Below are positions 1 through 7,765 of a stretch of 64,000 bases of DNA, piece after piece; the first letter of the stretch is position 1, and every line of letters begins with the position of its first letter. Where the stretch lies: NCBI RefSeq assembly GCF_009821115.1, contig NZ_VYTY01000004.1, positions 214,240-278,239 on the forward strand, written 5' to 3'. The translations under genes and the position numbers were made by a program. The notes below the pieces were generated by a model. The model saw only the letters and a program-made list of their open reading frames with translations, was not told where the DNA came from and did no database searches. The DNA comes from Nitrincola alkalisediminis (GTDB lineage Bacteria; Pseudomonadota; Gammaproteobacteria; Pseudomonadales; Balneatricaceae).

Positions 1-1062
1 GGTACACCAGTAACCGTTGTTAATAGATTAAACTGGGGTGAATCAGGATTAGATCAACCTATTACTGTAGGTGGAGCAAGATCAATTAACGGCTGTGAAG
101 TTGTTCCACTTTATACAGATGTCGCCTGTGACTCTGACGAAACAATCAGATGCAATGTTATTACAGGCAATCAATATACAGGAAATCAAACTCCTACTAA
201 CGAACCCATACCAGAAATAGACTCAGATGATATTCTAGAATCTGAGCCTAGCTTTGAACCCATCGGTGTAAAACCTGCTGAATCATCCGTTAACGTAGAG
301 CGTGACACAATCACAATGCCTGATGGCACTATGATTGAAACTGAAACAACAGTCACAAATGAAGTGCGAGGCGTTGGAACTGATCGAGTCGAAAATGAAC
401 AAGTAACTGTTGTTCAGATGTCGAATGGAATTACGAAGACAGAAACGACAGTCCAAACAACGATTACGAATCCTGACGGTTCAAAAGCCGTTCAAACGGA
501 AACGGTCACAACCTATACAAACAATGGCGTTGAAACATTCACAGTCCAGAAGCCACTTGGCCCAGTCACGAACAGCGCAACAGCTCCTGTCAGTTCATCA
601 ACAACTAATACGACGATTAATAATTATGGCCCTGACGGCAAACTAACCAGTTCTGAAAGCTCAAGCTCTTCAACTGGAGACCAAGTCGGTGGAGGCTCAG
701 GATCTGGAAGCGGTCAAGGTGGAGATTGTGAGGGGCTCGAATGTGAAGATGTTATGGGTGGTCCAGAATATCAAGAGGGTGGTTCATGGTGGGAAAGCTC
801 TTATCCTGATGGCCTAGCCGGAATTTTCGAAACGCACAAAGAGGCGCTTATTCAAGCCTCTATGATTGGTGTGATTACAGACACCGCTGGTATATCTGCT
901 AATGGTTCATTCCCGCTTTTTACATTTCCTGGCTATTCAATCGGTCCAATGTCTGTCCCTGCATCACAAATAGAACTTGATTCTCGCGTAGTCCCATTTA
1001 TGCGAATAGCCTTTTTATTCATAGCGGCCGTTGTATGCCGTCGTCTGATTTTTGGGGGTTAA
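1..1062 (+). CDS. pIII-like phage adsorption (minor coat) protein, 5' partial
   Basis: Frame 1 is open from the first base of the window to the stop at 1060-1062, so the gene starts upstream; 353 residues are visible. The first in-frame ATG (316) is probably internal. The visible part has a Thr/Val-rich region with repeated TETTV-like segments, then a Ser/Gly-rich linker (GGGSGSGSG), a short acidic Cys-containing stretch, and a C-terminal hydrophobic segment (FLFIAAVVC) followed by RR. Glycine-rich linkers and a C-terminal membrane anchor are the hallmarks of inovirus pIII/attachment proteins, which bind the host pilus or Tol proteins and cap the virion. Sequence identity in this family is poor, so the call rests on architecture and its place just before the pVI-like and Zot genes. 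Confidence 0.7.
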   Translation, partial: GTPVTVVNRLNWGESGLDQPITVGGARSINGCEVVPLYTDVACDSDETIRCNVITGNQYTGNQTPTNEPIPEIDSDDILESEPSFEPIGVKPAESSVNVERDTITMPDGTMIETETTVTNEVRGVGTDRVENEQVTVVQMSNGITKTETTVQTTITNPDGSKAVQTETVTTYTNNGVETFTVQKPLGPVTNSATAPVSSSTTNTTINNYGPDGKLTSSESSSSSTGDQVGGGSGSGSGQGGDCEGLECEDVMGGPEYQEGGSWWESSYPDGLAGIFETHKEALIQASMIGVITDTAGISANGSFPLFTFPGYSIGPMSVPASQIELDSRVVPFMRIAFLFIAAVVCRRLIFGG

Positions 1063-1063
1063 C

Positions 1064-1390
1064 ATGATTAATAAAGTACTAGGTTTTTTCAAAACCCTTT
1101 GGGAAAACTTTTTAACACTCATGCGTGATGTCTTACTGACATTGTTTGATGCAATCAAAGAGGTTTTTTTCTATCTCTTTGACATGATCCTTCTGCTTGT
1201 TATCTCGACAATATCCGGCATCGGTGAACTAGGCTCGTTTGCTATTGGCCCTTTACTGAATCAACTCCCACCAGAAGCAAAACAAGTTCTCGCAGCTGTC
1301 GGATTCGTTGAGGCAATGGGCATGATTTCAGCGGCTCTTGTCATTCGCTTAATTTTGCAGCTTATCCCGTTTGTGAGGCTCGGATCATGA
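1064..1390 (+). CDS. pVI-like minor coat membrane protein (DUF2523-type)
   Basis: A 108-residue, strongly hydrophobic protein with about three membrane segments: a long one near residues 30-55, a Gly/Ile-rich middle and a C-terminal one (ISAALVIRLILQLI). Size, hydrophobicity and position between the adsorption protein and Zot match the DUF2523/pVI-like proteins of inoviruses, which help cap the virion and release it from the inner membrane. ATG 1064 is chosen over an in-frame TTG at 1052 because GGGGG lies 5 nt upstream and it follows the pIII-like stop (1062) directly. Its stop overlaps the next ATG as ATGA at 1387-1390, so translation is likely coupled. Confidence 0.7.
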   Translation: MINKVLGFFKTLWENFLTLMRDVLLTLFDAIKEVFFYLFDMILLLVISTISGIGELGSFAIGPLLNQLPPEAKQVLAAVGFVEAMGMISAALVIRLILQLIPFVRLGS

Positions 1391-1470
1391 TCGAGCTGAA
1401 TCCAGTTGACTATTTATTGATTGCTTCACTCCTGAACGTTTACTTTAATCTTGCAGGTACCTTTTCATGA
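1387..1470 (+). CDS. Candidate 27-residue phage membrane peptide
   Basis: A short ORF starts with ATG inside an ATGA overlap with the stop of the pVI-like gene (1387-1390) and ends with TGA inside an ATGA overlap with the zot start (1467-1470). It thus fills the gap between the two larger genes exactly. The product starts MIELNPVDYLLIASLLNV and has one short hydrophobic stretch (about residues 9-25). No family is recognised. It could be a small virion or assembly peptide like the tiny pVII/pIX coat proteins of Ff phages, or a leader that couples translation into zot. Double ATGA tiling makes chance less likely, but the ORF is very short. Confidence 0.5.
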   Translation: MIELNPVDYLLIASLLNVYFNLAGTFS

Positions 1471-2579
1471 TTTTTTTGATAATGGGTCGTCCAGGTGGCG
1501 GAAAATCCTACGAGTCTGTTGCTTACCATGTTATTCCAGCCCTTAATGAAGGTCGAAAGGTTATTACAAATCTGCCATTAAAGATTGACTATATAAAAGC
1601 TGTTTTTGGGTCAGCTGTTGCTGATCTTATTGAATTTAAGTTCCCCACAAAAGAAAACCCGGTTCCATTCTCAACACTGGCAGATTATGGGGATACATGG
1701 ACACATCCAGAAACTGGTGTTGGTCCCCTTTATGTTATCGACGAATGCCATAAACCACTACGGCGTGGTAAAACCAAACAGGATGTTGAAGAATGGTATG
1801 CAGAACATCGACATTCAAAGTCGGATATTTTATTAATTTCTCAATATCACAGAAAGTTAGATCTAAACATATGTGATTTGATTGATATTGTTTATTCTCT
1901 TGGTAAGCAAACAATGTTTGGTTCCCAAGAAAGGTATGTCAGACACACAAAATCCGGTATACGTGGAACTACACTGGATACACAAGTTCGCACGTATGAT
2001 CCTGCATTCTTTCCTTTTTATCAGTCTCATACTGCATCTACCACAGCAGGTAAAGAGGCTACCGTAAGGGATGTAAAACCCATCTGGAAAAAATGGCAGT
2101 TCGTAGGAGCTGCATTATTTTTAGTGTCTGGTGTCACCATGATGCTCGTTAGTGTTCCAAATATGTTCGGAACTAAGTCATCTTCACAGCCAACCCAAAG
2201 CACAGCATCAAAAACTGACCCCACATTTACCATGCTTTCAAACCAGTTTGACATGCTCGAAGGCTCCGGCCAGACAGAAACATACGTCTATACCGATACA
2301 TTGCCCGCAGATCCGGCTCAAGCAAAAGCCAATCTGCACCCATTTTCAGAATTCCAGCTTCGAATATCCGGCAATGTTAACTCACCCAAGGGCCCTACGA
2401 TTGTCATTAGGGCTTTACAGAATGGCCAGTTCGCCTTTGTCCTTACTGACAATGATTTGCTTAATGCGGGTTACACATTTGATCAACGTGGAGATTGTCT
2501 CATGCACATTCAGTATCAGAACTACAACGGCTTTATAACCTGTGGAGCCGCATCACAATCGATTCAGGCGGCGATGTGA
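1467..2579 (+). CDS. zot: Zot/pI-like phage morphogenesis ATPase
   Basis: A 370-residue protein of the zonular occludens toxin (Zot)/gpI family, the inner-membrane ATPase that drives assembly and export of filamentous virions. The Walker A motif GRPGGGKS is at residues 7-14 and a Walker B-like LYVIDE at 88-93, followed by a helical region with H and R residues. A single membrane segment (about 211-230) separates the cytoplasmic ATPase from a periplasmic tail of about 140 residues that carries two cysteines near its end, a common Zot arrangement. Despite the name, this gene is a phage assembly gene and no toxin role follows from the sequence. The 3' end of the gene forms the left arm of the inverted repeat at 2564-2628. 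Confidence 0.9.
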   Translation: MIFLIMGRPGGGKSYESVAYHVIPALNEGRKVITNLPLKIDYIKAVFGSAVADLIEFKFPTKENPVPFSTLADYGDTWTHPETGVGPLYVIDECHKPLRRGKTKQDVEEWYAEHRHSKSDILLISQYHRKLDLNICDLIDIVYSLGKQTMFGSQERYVRHTKSGIRGTTLDTQVRTYDPAFFPFYQSHTASTTAGKEATVRDVKPIWKKWQFVGAALFLVSGVTMMLVSVPNMFGTKSSSQPTQSTASKTDPTFTMLSNQFDMLEGSGQTETYVYTDTLPADPAQAKANLHPFSEFQLRISGNVNSPKGPTIVIRALQNGQFAFVLTDNDLLNAGYTFDQRGDCLMHIQYQNYNGFITCGAASQSIQAAM

Positions 2580-2628
2580 TTAGAAGGGGCCCCTCTGGCG
2601 GTAGTCGTCTAATCACATCGCCGCCTGA
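2564..2628. repeat. 19-bp perfect inverted repeat, zot/rep junction
   Basis: Arms at 2564-2582 (tcaggcggcgatgtgatta) and 2610-2628 are perfect reverse complements, separated by 27 bp. The loop contains the palindrome GGGGCCCC at 2586-2593. The left arm includes the zot stop codon. No T-tract follows on either strand, so an intrinsic terminator is not the natural reading. Filamentous phages keep long hairpins in the intergenic region next to the replication gene as nicking origin, minus-strand origin or packaging signal, and this one lies 69 bp upstream of rep. Which of these it is cannot be decided here. Confidence 0.8.
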
Positions 2629-2696
2629 GACGTCCTTGTAACACGTCTTTAAACATGTAGAGAAACGTTCCGTTATATAACTGTTAGGTGCTCGTT

Positions 2697-3980
2697 ATGA
2701 CAAAGCCAATTGATCAACATAGAATTAATTTTGGAGGAAAAGAAGACCCGAAAGGCCGCTTATTCGTTTGTCCAAAAACGGCTGCAATCACTGATCTCAA
2801 AAACGTTCGTGTATTGCACACTGGCGTTGATACGGTGCGTCAGTTGTACCGCGGCAAGCTTGTACCAGGTCTAGTTGATAAGTTGGCTGAATCAAACGGT
2901 CATGTGTCGATGTTCGGCACCGTTTGGTTTGCAGGTCGTGTCGGTCGAGACTCTGGTTATCAATACAAGCTACAAAATTTGGATCTTGGTTTGATCCTGC
3001 TGGTAAAGAATTTCAATGCTAAGCCTGAACACTTTGGCCCTCACCTGAAAATTGAAGTATCGCCCCATCTGATCCAAAGCAGGACTCCTGAGGATCTGCA
3101 AAAGCTCCTAGACTCATATGCTCACCAGGTACTTGATGAATGTACACATAACCAATGTGCAATTCATATCGCCGTTGACATACAAGGCTATAACCTGCCA
3201 AGCGATTTGGTTGCACGTATGCACTGCAAAGCTCGCGCTCAACGTGATATATCAGGCGTTCAGCGTATAGAATTTGATGGTAAGTTTGCTGTGTACGGAA
3301 GGGGAGAAACGTTCATGTGGGGCGCTCCATCGGGTATACAACTGTCTATGTATAACAAGACAGCTCAGGCAAAGGCCATTGATAAACTGGACTATTGGGA
3401 ATCGATTTGGCGATCACACGATAACCCTTTCGATGACAAAGACCCGCTTAACTATGACCCTTCAATGCCGGTTCTTAGAATTGAGCTTCGCTATCATCAT
3501 TCTGTCATTGAACAGTTTGCTCAAGGCTCTGTAAACGTCACATCTGGCGCTGTTATTGATACCCATACATATGCTGATCTGGTACCGCACTTAACGGCAA
3601 TTTGGCGCTATGGACTGTCTAACTTCAAGCTACTTGATACACCATCGACTTACAACGCACTTTGGACGTTCTTGCGCCAAGATATCATCGTTTCAATCCC
3701 TCCTGATCTGACACCAGACGACGTTGAATACAAGCGGCACTATAAAACGGCATCCGGCTTTAGTGGTAAAAACGTTGAGTTGTTCCTGGGCAACATGATC
3801 AGCTTATTGGCCCGTGAGGGTGTTGGAGCAAAAAAGGCGTTTAACAGTCTACAGCGTTGGGAGTGTTGGACTGTTATCAAGGATCATTTTGAGCAAAAGG
3901 GCAAAACTGAGCGTGATATTTACGACTGGATACGAGACAAGCTGACTGAACGAACTATCAGATGGGGTGTTGCTGTCTGA
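2697..3980 (+). CDS. Phage rolling-circle replication initiation protein (RstA/gpII-like)
   Basis: A 427-residue protein placed where inoviruses carry their replication initiator. Features resembling Rep_trans/gpII-type initiators include a central His-containing strand (CAIHIAVDIQGY) and a later GRGETFMWG...GIQLSMYNKTAQ segment, where a Tyr-Asn-Lys followed by an acidic pair is typical of the catalytic region of these HUH-unrelated nickases. Such proteins nick the plus-strand origin to start rolling-circle synthesis. ATG 2697 is preferred over GTG 2688 because AGGTG lies 6 nt upstream of it. The stop TGA at 3978-3980 overlaps the integrase ATG. The family assignment is by motif and context, not by alignment. 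Confidence 0.7.
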   Translation: MTKPIDQHRINFGGKEDPKGRLFVCPKTAAITDLKNVRVLHTGVDTVRQLYRGKLVPGLVDKLAESNGHVSMFGTVWFAGRVGRDSGYQYKLQNLDLGLILLVKNFNAKPEHFGPHLKIEVSPHLIQSRTPEDLQKLLDSYAHQVLDECTHNQCAIHIAVDIQGYNLPSDLVARMHCKARAQRDISGVQRIEFDGKFAVYGRGETFMWGAPSGIQLSMYNKTAQAKAIDKLDYWESIWRSHDNPFDDKDPLNYDPSMPVLRIELRYHHSVIEQFAQGSVNVTSGAVIDTHTYADLVPHLTAIWRYGLSNFKLLDTPSTYNALWTFLRQDIIVSIPPDLTPDDVEYKRHYKTASGFSGKNVELFLGNMISLLAREGVGAKKAFNSLQRWECWTVIKDHFEQKGKTERDIYDWIRDKLTERTIRWGVAV

Positions 3981-4990
3981 TGATTACACAGAAACTGAAT
4001 GGCCGTTGGCTAGTTGATATTGAGCCTATTAAGGGTAAACGCTTCCGTAAGACATTCGACACTAAAGCAGACTGTAAACGCTTCGAAGCAGCAATTCTTG
4101 CTAAGTATGCCGAAAATCCGCTTTGGGTTGATGTACGCTCAGACAAGAGAAAATTAACAGAGTTGATTGACCTATGGTTTACTCTTCATGGCCATACACT
4201 TAAAGATGCTAAACGACGCTATCATGCAGTTTTGCGAATCGCTGCAGCTCTTGGCAATCCCATCGCATCTATATTGTCTGCATCATCCTATCTATTGTAT
4301 AGAAAACAGCGCTTGAATGATGGACTGGCGGCTAAGACTCTTAACAATGAGCTGATTTATCTTCGTTCTGTTTACAATGAGCTTTCTGCACTACAACAGA
4401 TTAGCTATCAAAACCCCTTGGACAAGGTTAAGCCGTTGAAGGTACTTGAAAGGGAATTATCCTGGTTAACTCATGAAGAGATTACCTTGCTTCGTAAGAC
4501 TGTTCAGGACCGGACTGCTCTTAATCAGAATCCTCATTTAGCTATATTGATTGATATATGTCTTTCAACGGGTGCTCGATGGTCCGAAGCTGAAAACATT
4601 AATTCAGCAACTTTGAGAAATAACCAGGTAACGTTTGTTAAAACGAAAAGTAACCGTAATCGTACGATCCCCATAAGTGTTGATCTTGCTCAACGGATTG
4701 TTCAACATTGGACAAGCTACGGTAATTTTACGAGTTCTATTGGTGCTTTTCGGCGTGTTTTGGAAAAGTCTGGTATCGATTTACCACCAGGTCAGGCAAC
4801 GCATGTTTTACGTCATACGTTTGCAAGCCACTTCGTAATGAATGGGGGTAATATTGTTACTTTGCAGAAAATTTTGGGTCACTCATCCGTAAAGACAACA
4901 ATGCGCTATGCACACCTTTGTTCTGACTTTTTGAATGATTCTTTGAGGCTTAATCCGTTGAGTTTCGACAGTTTATCGACACCCAAGTGA
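3980..4990 (+). CDS. int: Phage tyrosine integrase
   Basis: A 336-residue tyrosine recombinase. The N-terminal 50 residues look like the arm-binding domain of phage integrases (a beta-type GRWLVDIEP...GKRFRKTF segment). The catalytic domain shows R200 (STGARWSEAE), H275-x-x-R278 (HVLRHTFASH), H301 (LGHSS) and the nucleophile Y310 (TMRYAHL). ATG 3980 overlaps the rep stop (TGATG), so its translation should be coupled to rep; an in-frame ATG at 3962 lies inside rep and is less likely. The gene points toward ssrA and ends 38 bp from its 3' end, which fits an enzyme using the tmRNA gene as attB. Pf-type prophages also carry their own integrase, whereas CTX-type phages rely on XerCD. Confidence 0.93.
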   Translation: MITQKLNGRWLVDIEPIKGKRFRKTFDTKADCKRFEAAILAKYAENPLWVDVRSDKRKLTELIDLWFTLHGHTLKDAKRRYHAVLRIAAALGNPIASILSASSYLLYRKQRLNDGLAAKTLNNELIYLRSVYNELSALQQISYQNPLDKVKPLKVLERELSWLTHEEITLLRKTVQDRTALNQNPHLAILIDICLSTGARWSEAENINSATLRNNQVTFVKTKSNRNRTIPISVDLAQRIVQHWTSYGNFTSSIGAFRRVLEKSGIDLPPGQATHVLRHTFASHFVMNGGNIVTLQKILGHSSVKTTMRYAHLCSDFLNDSLRLNPLSFDSLSTPK

Positions 4991-5028
4991 TTTTATTTTT
5001 AGAAGTGATTGTTTTTAAAGGGTTTGTC

Positions 5029-5063
5029 TGGTGGAGGTGGCGGGTTTCGAACCCGCGTCCGCC
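5029..5063. other. Inferred prophage attachment site in the ssrA 3' end
   Basis: The last bases of ssrA (T-arm and acceptor 3' strand) abut phage DNA whose integrase gene ends 38 bp away. Phage and island integrases commonly use ssrA 3' ends, with the phage copy restoring the gene. The crossover segment itself cannot be delimited because the partner copy would lie left of position 1, so the coordinates are only indicative. Confidence 0.4.
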
Positions 5064-5386
5064 AATCCTCTGCCTTAAGATCTACATGCTTAGGCTTCTC
5101 TATTCAATTAACCCGTCACGACCCGAGAGCCAGGGTGTTATGGGCGAGCTCTTTTAGTTTTAACCGTTCAGCTTAGAGCAAAGCATCCGGGCGATTCTGT
5201 CTCATATGACACCGCGAACCTCTGAGTTACAGACACCTTAGAGTGCGGCGCTAGCCGACTTAAGCGGCTAGAGCGTAGTTATCGTCGTTTGCAACTATAA
5301 CAATGTGATGAGGGATTTACGAGAATCATCACGTTCTCGACATGCACCCAAGGGTTCGTAACCAGCGTCGAAGCCATGTCACCCCC
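5029..5386 (-). ncRNA. ssrA: tmRNA (SsrA)
   Basis: Read on the minus strand, the RNA begins GGGGGTGACATGGCTTCGAC at 5386 and ends with a T-arm (GGGTTCGAAACCC) and CCTCCACCA at 5029. The 5' GGGGGUG pairs with CACCUCC next to the 3' ACCA, forming the tRNA-like acceptor stem, and CCA is encoded. The tag reading frame is at 5260-5292: resume codon GCA, tag ANDDNYALAA, stop TAA. At about 358 nt it has the usual one-piece length. tmRNA rescues stalled ribosomes with SmpB, whose gene lies 1.8 kb upstream on the same strand. No terminator is seen downstream, where phage DNA now begins. Confidence 0.97.
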
Positions 5387-5462
5387 AGATAAGAGCCGAA
5401 GTATAGACGAATCTATAGGATAACGCCAATCTTCTCTTCAGCTCAGTCCAACATTTTTTGGC

Positions 5463-7091
5463 CTATACTTTAAATTTCTCCGCTTCACTTTGCAGTTGCT
5501 GAGCCAGCTCCGCCAGTTGTTGGCTGGCCATGGCACTTTGCTCAGCGCCGCTGACCACTTCAGAAACACTTCGAGCCACCATGGTGACATTTTCATTAAT
5601 TTCATTGGCAACAGCGGTTTGTTCTTCGGTGGCACTGGATATCTGGACATTCATATCGGCAATAGTGCCGATGGCTGCACCCACATGTTCAAACGATTCA
5701 CCATTTTCCCGTGCATCAACGACACCCGCTTGTGCTTGTTGAGTCGATTTTCTCATGTCCTCAACCGCTTCTCTGGCAACTTTTTGCAGTGTATTAATGG
5801 TTTTCTGGATGCGTTCAGTCGATTGCTGAGTATTGGCGGCTAGGCTTCTGACCTCATCCGCGACTACCGAGAAGCCGCGGCCCGCATCTCCAGCGCGAGC
5901 AGCTTCGATTGCAGCATTCAGCGCCAATAGATTGGTTTGTTCGGCAATGCCTTCAATTACATCTAACACTTCGGTGATTCGTTGAGTTTGCTCATCAAGT
6001 GCAGATATTTGCACAGCCGATTGCTCAATACTCTGTGCGAGGGATTCTATAGCCGAAACCGTACGACGTGAGCGATCTTGCCCTTTTTTAGCTAGCTCAT
6101 TTGCTTGTTCAGCAGAGTAAGAGGCATTCTGTGCATTACTTGCAACTTCAGAGATAGCGGCAGTCATTTGATTGATTGCAGTTGCTATCATCGTGGTTTG
6201 TTGTTCTTGCTCCTGAGCTGTGCCACTCACCTGTTGGCTGATGGCGCTCATTTCTTCAGCTGAGGCTGCGAGTTGATGAGTAGCTCGAACAAGGTTCTCA
6301 ATTAAGCTTTGGAAATGATTCATCATGCCATTGAATGATTTGCTCAGAAGCGCAATCTCATCTTTACCCGAAACATCGGCGCGTATTCTCAAATCCGACT
6401 CTGAGCTAATGCGTGACATACTGTTGGATAAAGAGGCGATTGGCTTTCTGATAGATGATGAAATCTGCCAGCCGAAAACCAATAGCAGAATAACCACCAC
6501 CGTGCCAATCGATATAAACAGGATCAGGTCTTTGGAAAACTGCTCAACGGATTGGTCTTTTAGGGCTGATGCTTCATTAAGTTGATATTCAATTAAGTCA
6601 TCTAGTCCAGCTCTTAGTGGACCAAACGTCGCATTTAATCTGAAATTAAACGAGTTGAAGTCCATCAATATCAATGCACCCGATTCAGCTTGGCTTGTAA
6701 AATCAGCGATTAAAGATTGACTGCGTTCAATCAGTTTGGCAACGTCGCTGGAGAGTGCTAACTCCTCTTCTGAGTTGCCAATACTTTCTAAGTAGCTTGC
6801 CCAGTAGCGTTGATATGTGGATTGGGCTTGATTTAAGTCCGACATCAGTTGGCTGTAAGTGAGTGTTTCTTGGTGAAAGCTCTGGAAAAGATTAACCATT
6901 TCGACTGTAAGTGCATCAGACACAAACTTAATGTCTCGTGACGGAACCACAGCTTCAAAATAAATCGATTCTGTACTTTTGATCAGAGAGCGCATATCCG
7001 AGATAGCGATTAAAATGATACTCGCAACTGCTAATATTGGAAGCAGGGTGAGTAGAAGAAGACGAATTGATATTGACAGGTTTCGAAGCAT
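5463..7091 (-). CDS. Methyl-accepting chemotaxis protein, four-helix-bundle type
   Basis: A 542-residue chemoreceptor. A membrane helix (about 9-29), a roughly 160-residue, mostly helical periplasmic domain of the four-helix-bundle type, a second membrane helix (about 190-210), HAMP, and a long coiled-coil signalling domain follow in order. The conserved hairpin tip [20 protein letters not shown] and [12 protein letters not shown], which bind CheA/CheW, are intact. The C-terminus lacks an NWETF-type CheR tether. It is on the same strand between smpB and ssrA, separating these two partners. The ligand cannot be told from the sequence. Confidence 0.95.
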   Translation of the reverse strand: MLRNLSISIRLLLLTLLPILAVASIILIAISDMRSLIKSTESIYFEAVVPSRDIKFVSDALTVEMVNLFQSFHQETLTYSQLMSDLNQAQSTYQRYWASYLESIGNSEEELALSSDVAKLIERSQSLIADFTSQAESGALILMDFNSFNFRLNATFGPLRAGLDDLIEYQLNEASALKDQSVEQFSKDLILFISIGTVVVILLLVFGWQISSSIRKPIASLSNSMSRISSESDLRIRADVSGKDEIALLSKSFNGMMNHFQSLIENLVRATHQLAASAEEMSAISQQVSGTAQEQEQQTTMIATAINQMTAAISEVASNAQNASYSAEQANELAKKGQDRSRRTVSAIESLAQSIEQSAVQISALDEQTQRITEVLDVIEGIAEQTNLLALNAAIEAARAGDAGRGFSVVADEVRSLAANTQQSTERIQKTINTLQKVAREAVEDMRKSTQQAQAGVVDARENGESFEHVGAAIGTIADMNVQISSATEEQTAVANEINENVTMVARSVSEVVSGAEQSAMASQQLAELAQQLQSEAEKFKV

Positions 7092-7160
7092 AGTCTTACA
7101 CCTTTATAGTTATTTAGGTAAGACTATCGTTACAAAGAATCTAGGTAAAGCGTAAAGTGC

Positions 7161-7634
7161 TTATTGGGCGGCCATTACGCGTTGTTTTTGGCGATCCCAG
7201 TCTTTGTCTTTTTCGGCAGCTCGCTTGTCGTGAAGTTTTTTACCTTTAACCAAGGCGATTTCACACTTCACTCGGCCGTTTTTCCAATACAGCGCAAGAG
7301 CGACACAGGTATAACCTTTTGCTTGAGTGGCACCAATGAGTCTGTCGATTTCACGACGGTTGAGAAGAAGCTTTCTATCGCGTTTGGGCTCTGCTAAAAC
7401 GTGTGTACAGGCAGAGATAAGCGGTGTGAAGTGAGCGCCGACAAGCCATGCCTCACTGTTTTTGAGGACAACATAGGAGTCGACAAGTTGAGCGCGCCCG
7501 TCTCTTAGGCTTTTGACTTCCCATCCAGTCAACACAAGGCCTGCTTCGAACTTTTGTTCAATGCTGTATTCGTGGCGTGCCTTTCGGTTTTGGCAAATGG
7601 TTGAACTGGTAGGTTTTGCTTTCTTTTTTGACAT
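7161..7634 (-). CDS. smpB: SsrA-binding protein SmpB
   Basis: A 157-residue OB-fold protein that binds tmRNA and takes it to stalled ribosomes. It has the family signatures [11 protein letters not shown] near the N-terminus, GWEVKSLR, and [23 protein letters not shown] before a basic C-terminal tail that folds in the mRNA channel. The start is set at the ATG giving MSKKKAKP because it matches family N-termini; an upstream in-frame start would add 28 unrelated residues. It is divergent from the SNF-type transporter, 131 bp away. Confidence 0.97.
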   Translation of the reverse strand: MSKKKAKPTSSTICQNRKARHEYSIEQKFEAGLVLTGWEVKSLRDGRAQLVDSYVVLKNSEAWLVGAHFTPLISACTHVLAEPKRDRKLLLNRREIDRLIGATQAKGYTCVALALYWKNGRVKCEIALVKGKKLHDKRAAEKDKDWDRQKQRVMAAQ

Positions 7635-7765
7635 GCGCGCATTATATAGAGGCTCTAGACGCTTTAAAAGCAGTTTGTGTGCTGAAAATGTTGTTATCTT
7701 TAAAAGAAAATATAACAATTCAACGACTCAATACGAACGTCCACTCAAAAGGCAGATATATCGTT

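Larger units (their letters stand above)
1..5028 (+). mobile_element. Filamentous phage (inovirus-type) prophage, right part
   Basis: Five genes on one strand read adsorption protein, pVI-like membrane protein, Zot/pI ATPase, rolling-circle Rep and tyrosine integrase, which is an inovirus module. The left end, including major coat and ssDNA-binding protein, lies outside the window. The right boundary is taken as the 3' end of ssrA at 5029, because the integrase stops 38 bp before it and the next genes are core chromosome. By eye the stretch is more AT-rich than its neighbours. The integrase gene suggests phage-encoded integration rather than host XerCD/dif integration. The exact left boundary and the second att copy cannot be seen. 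Confidence 0.85.

Noticed and set aside
2152..2538. 128-codon frame inside zot, other frame on the same strand
   Set aside because: Overlaps the conserved Zot coding region completely, with composition typical of a frame shadow.
1467..2579. Reading the zot gene as an enterotoxin
   Set aside because: Zot-domain proteins are phage assembly ATPases; nothing in the tail shows a toxin motif, so pathogenicity is not inferred.
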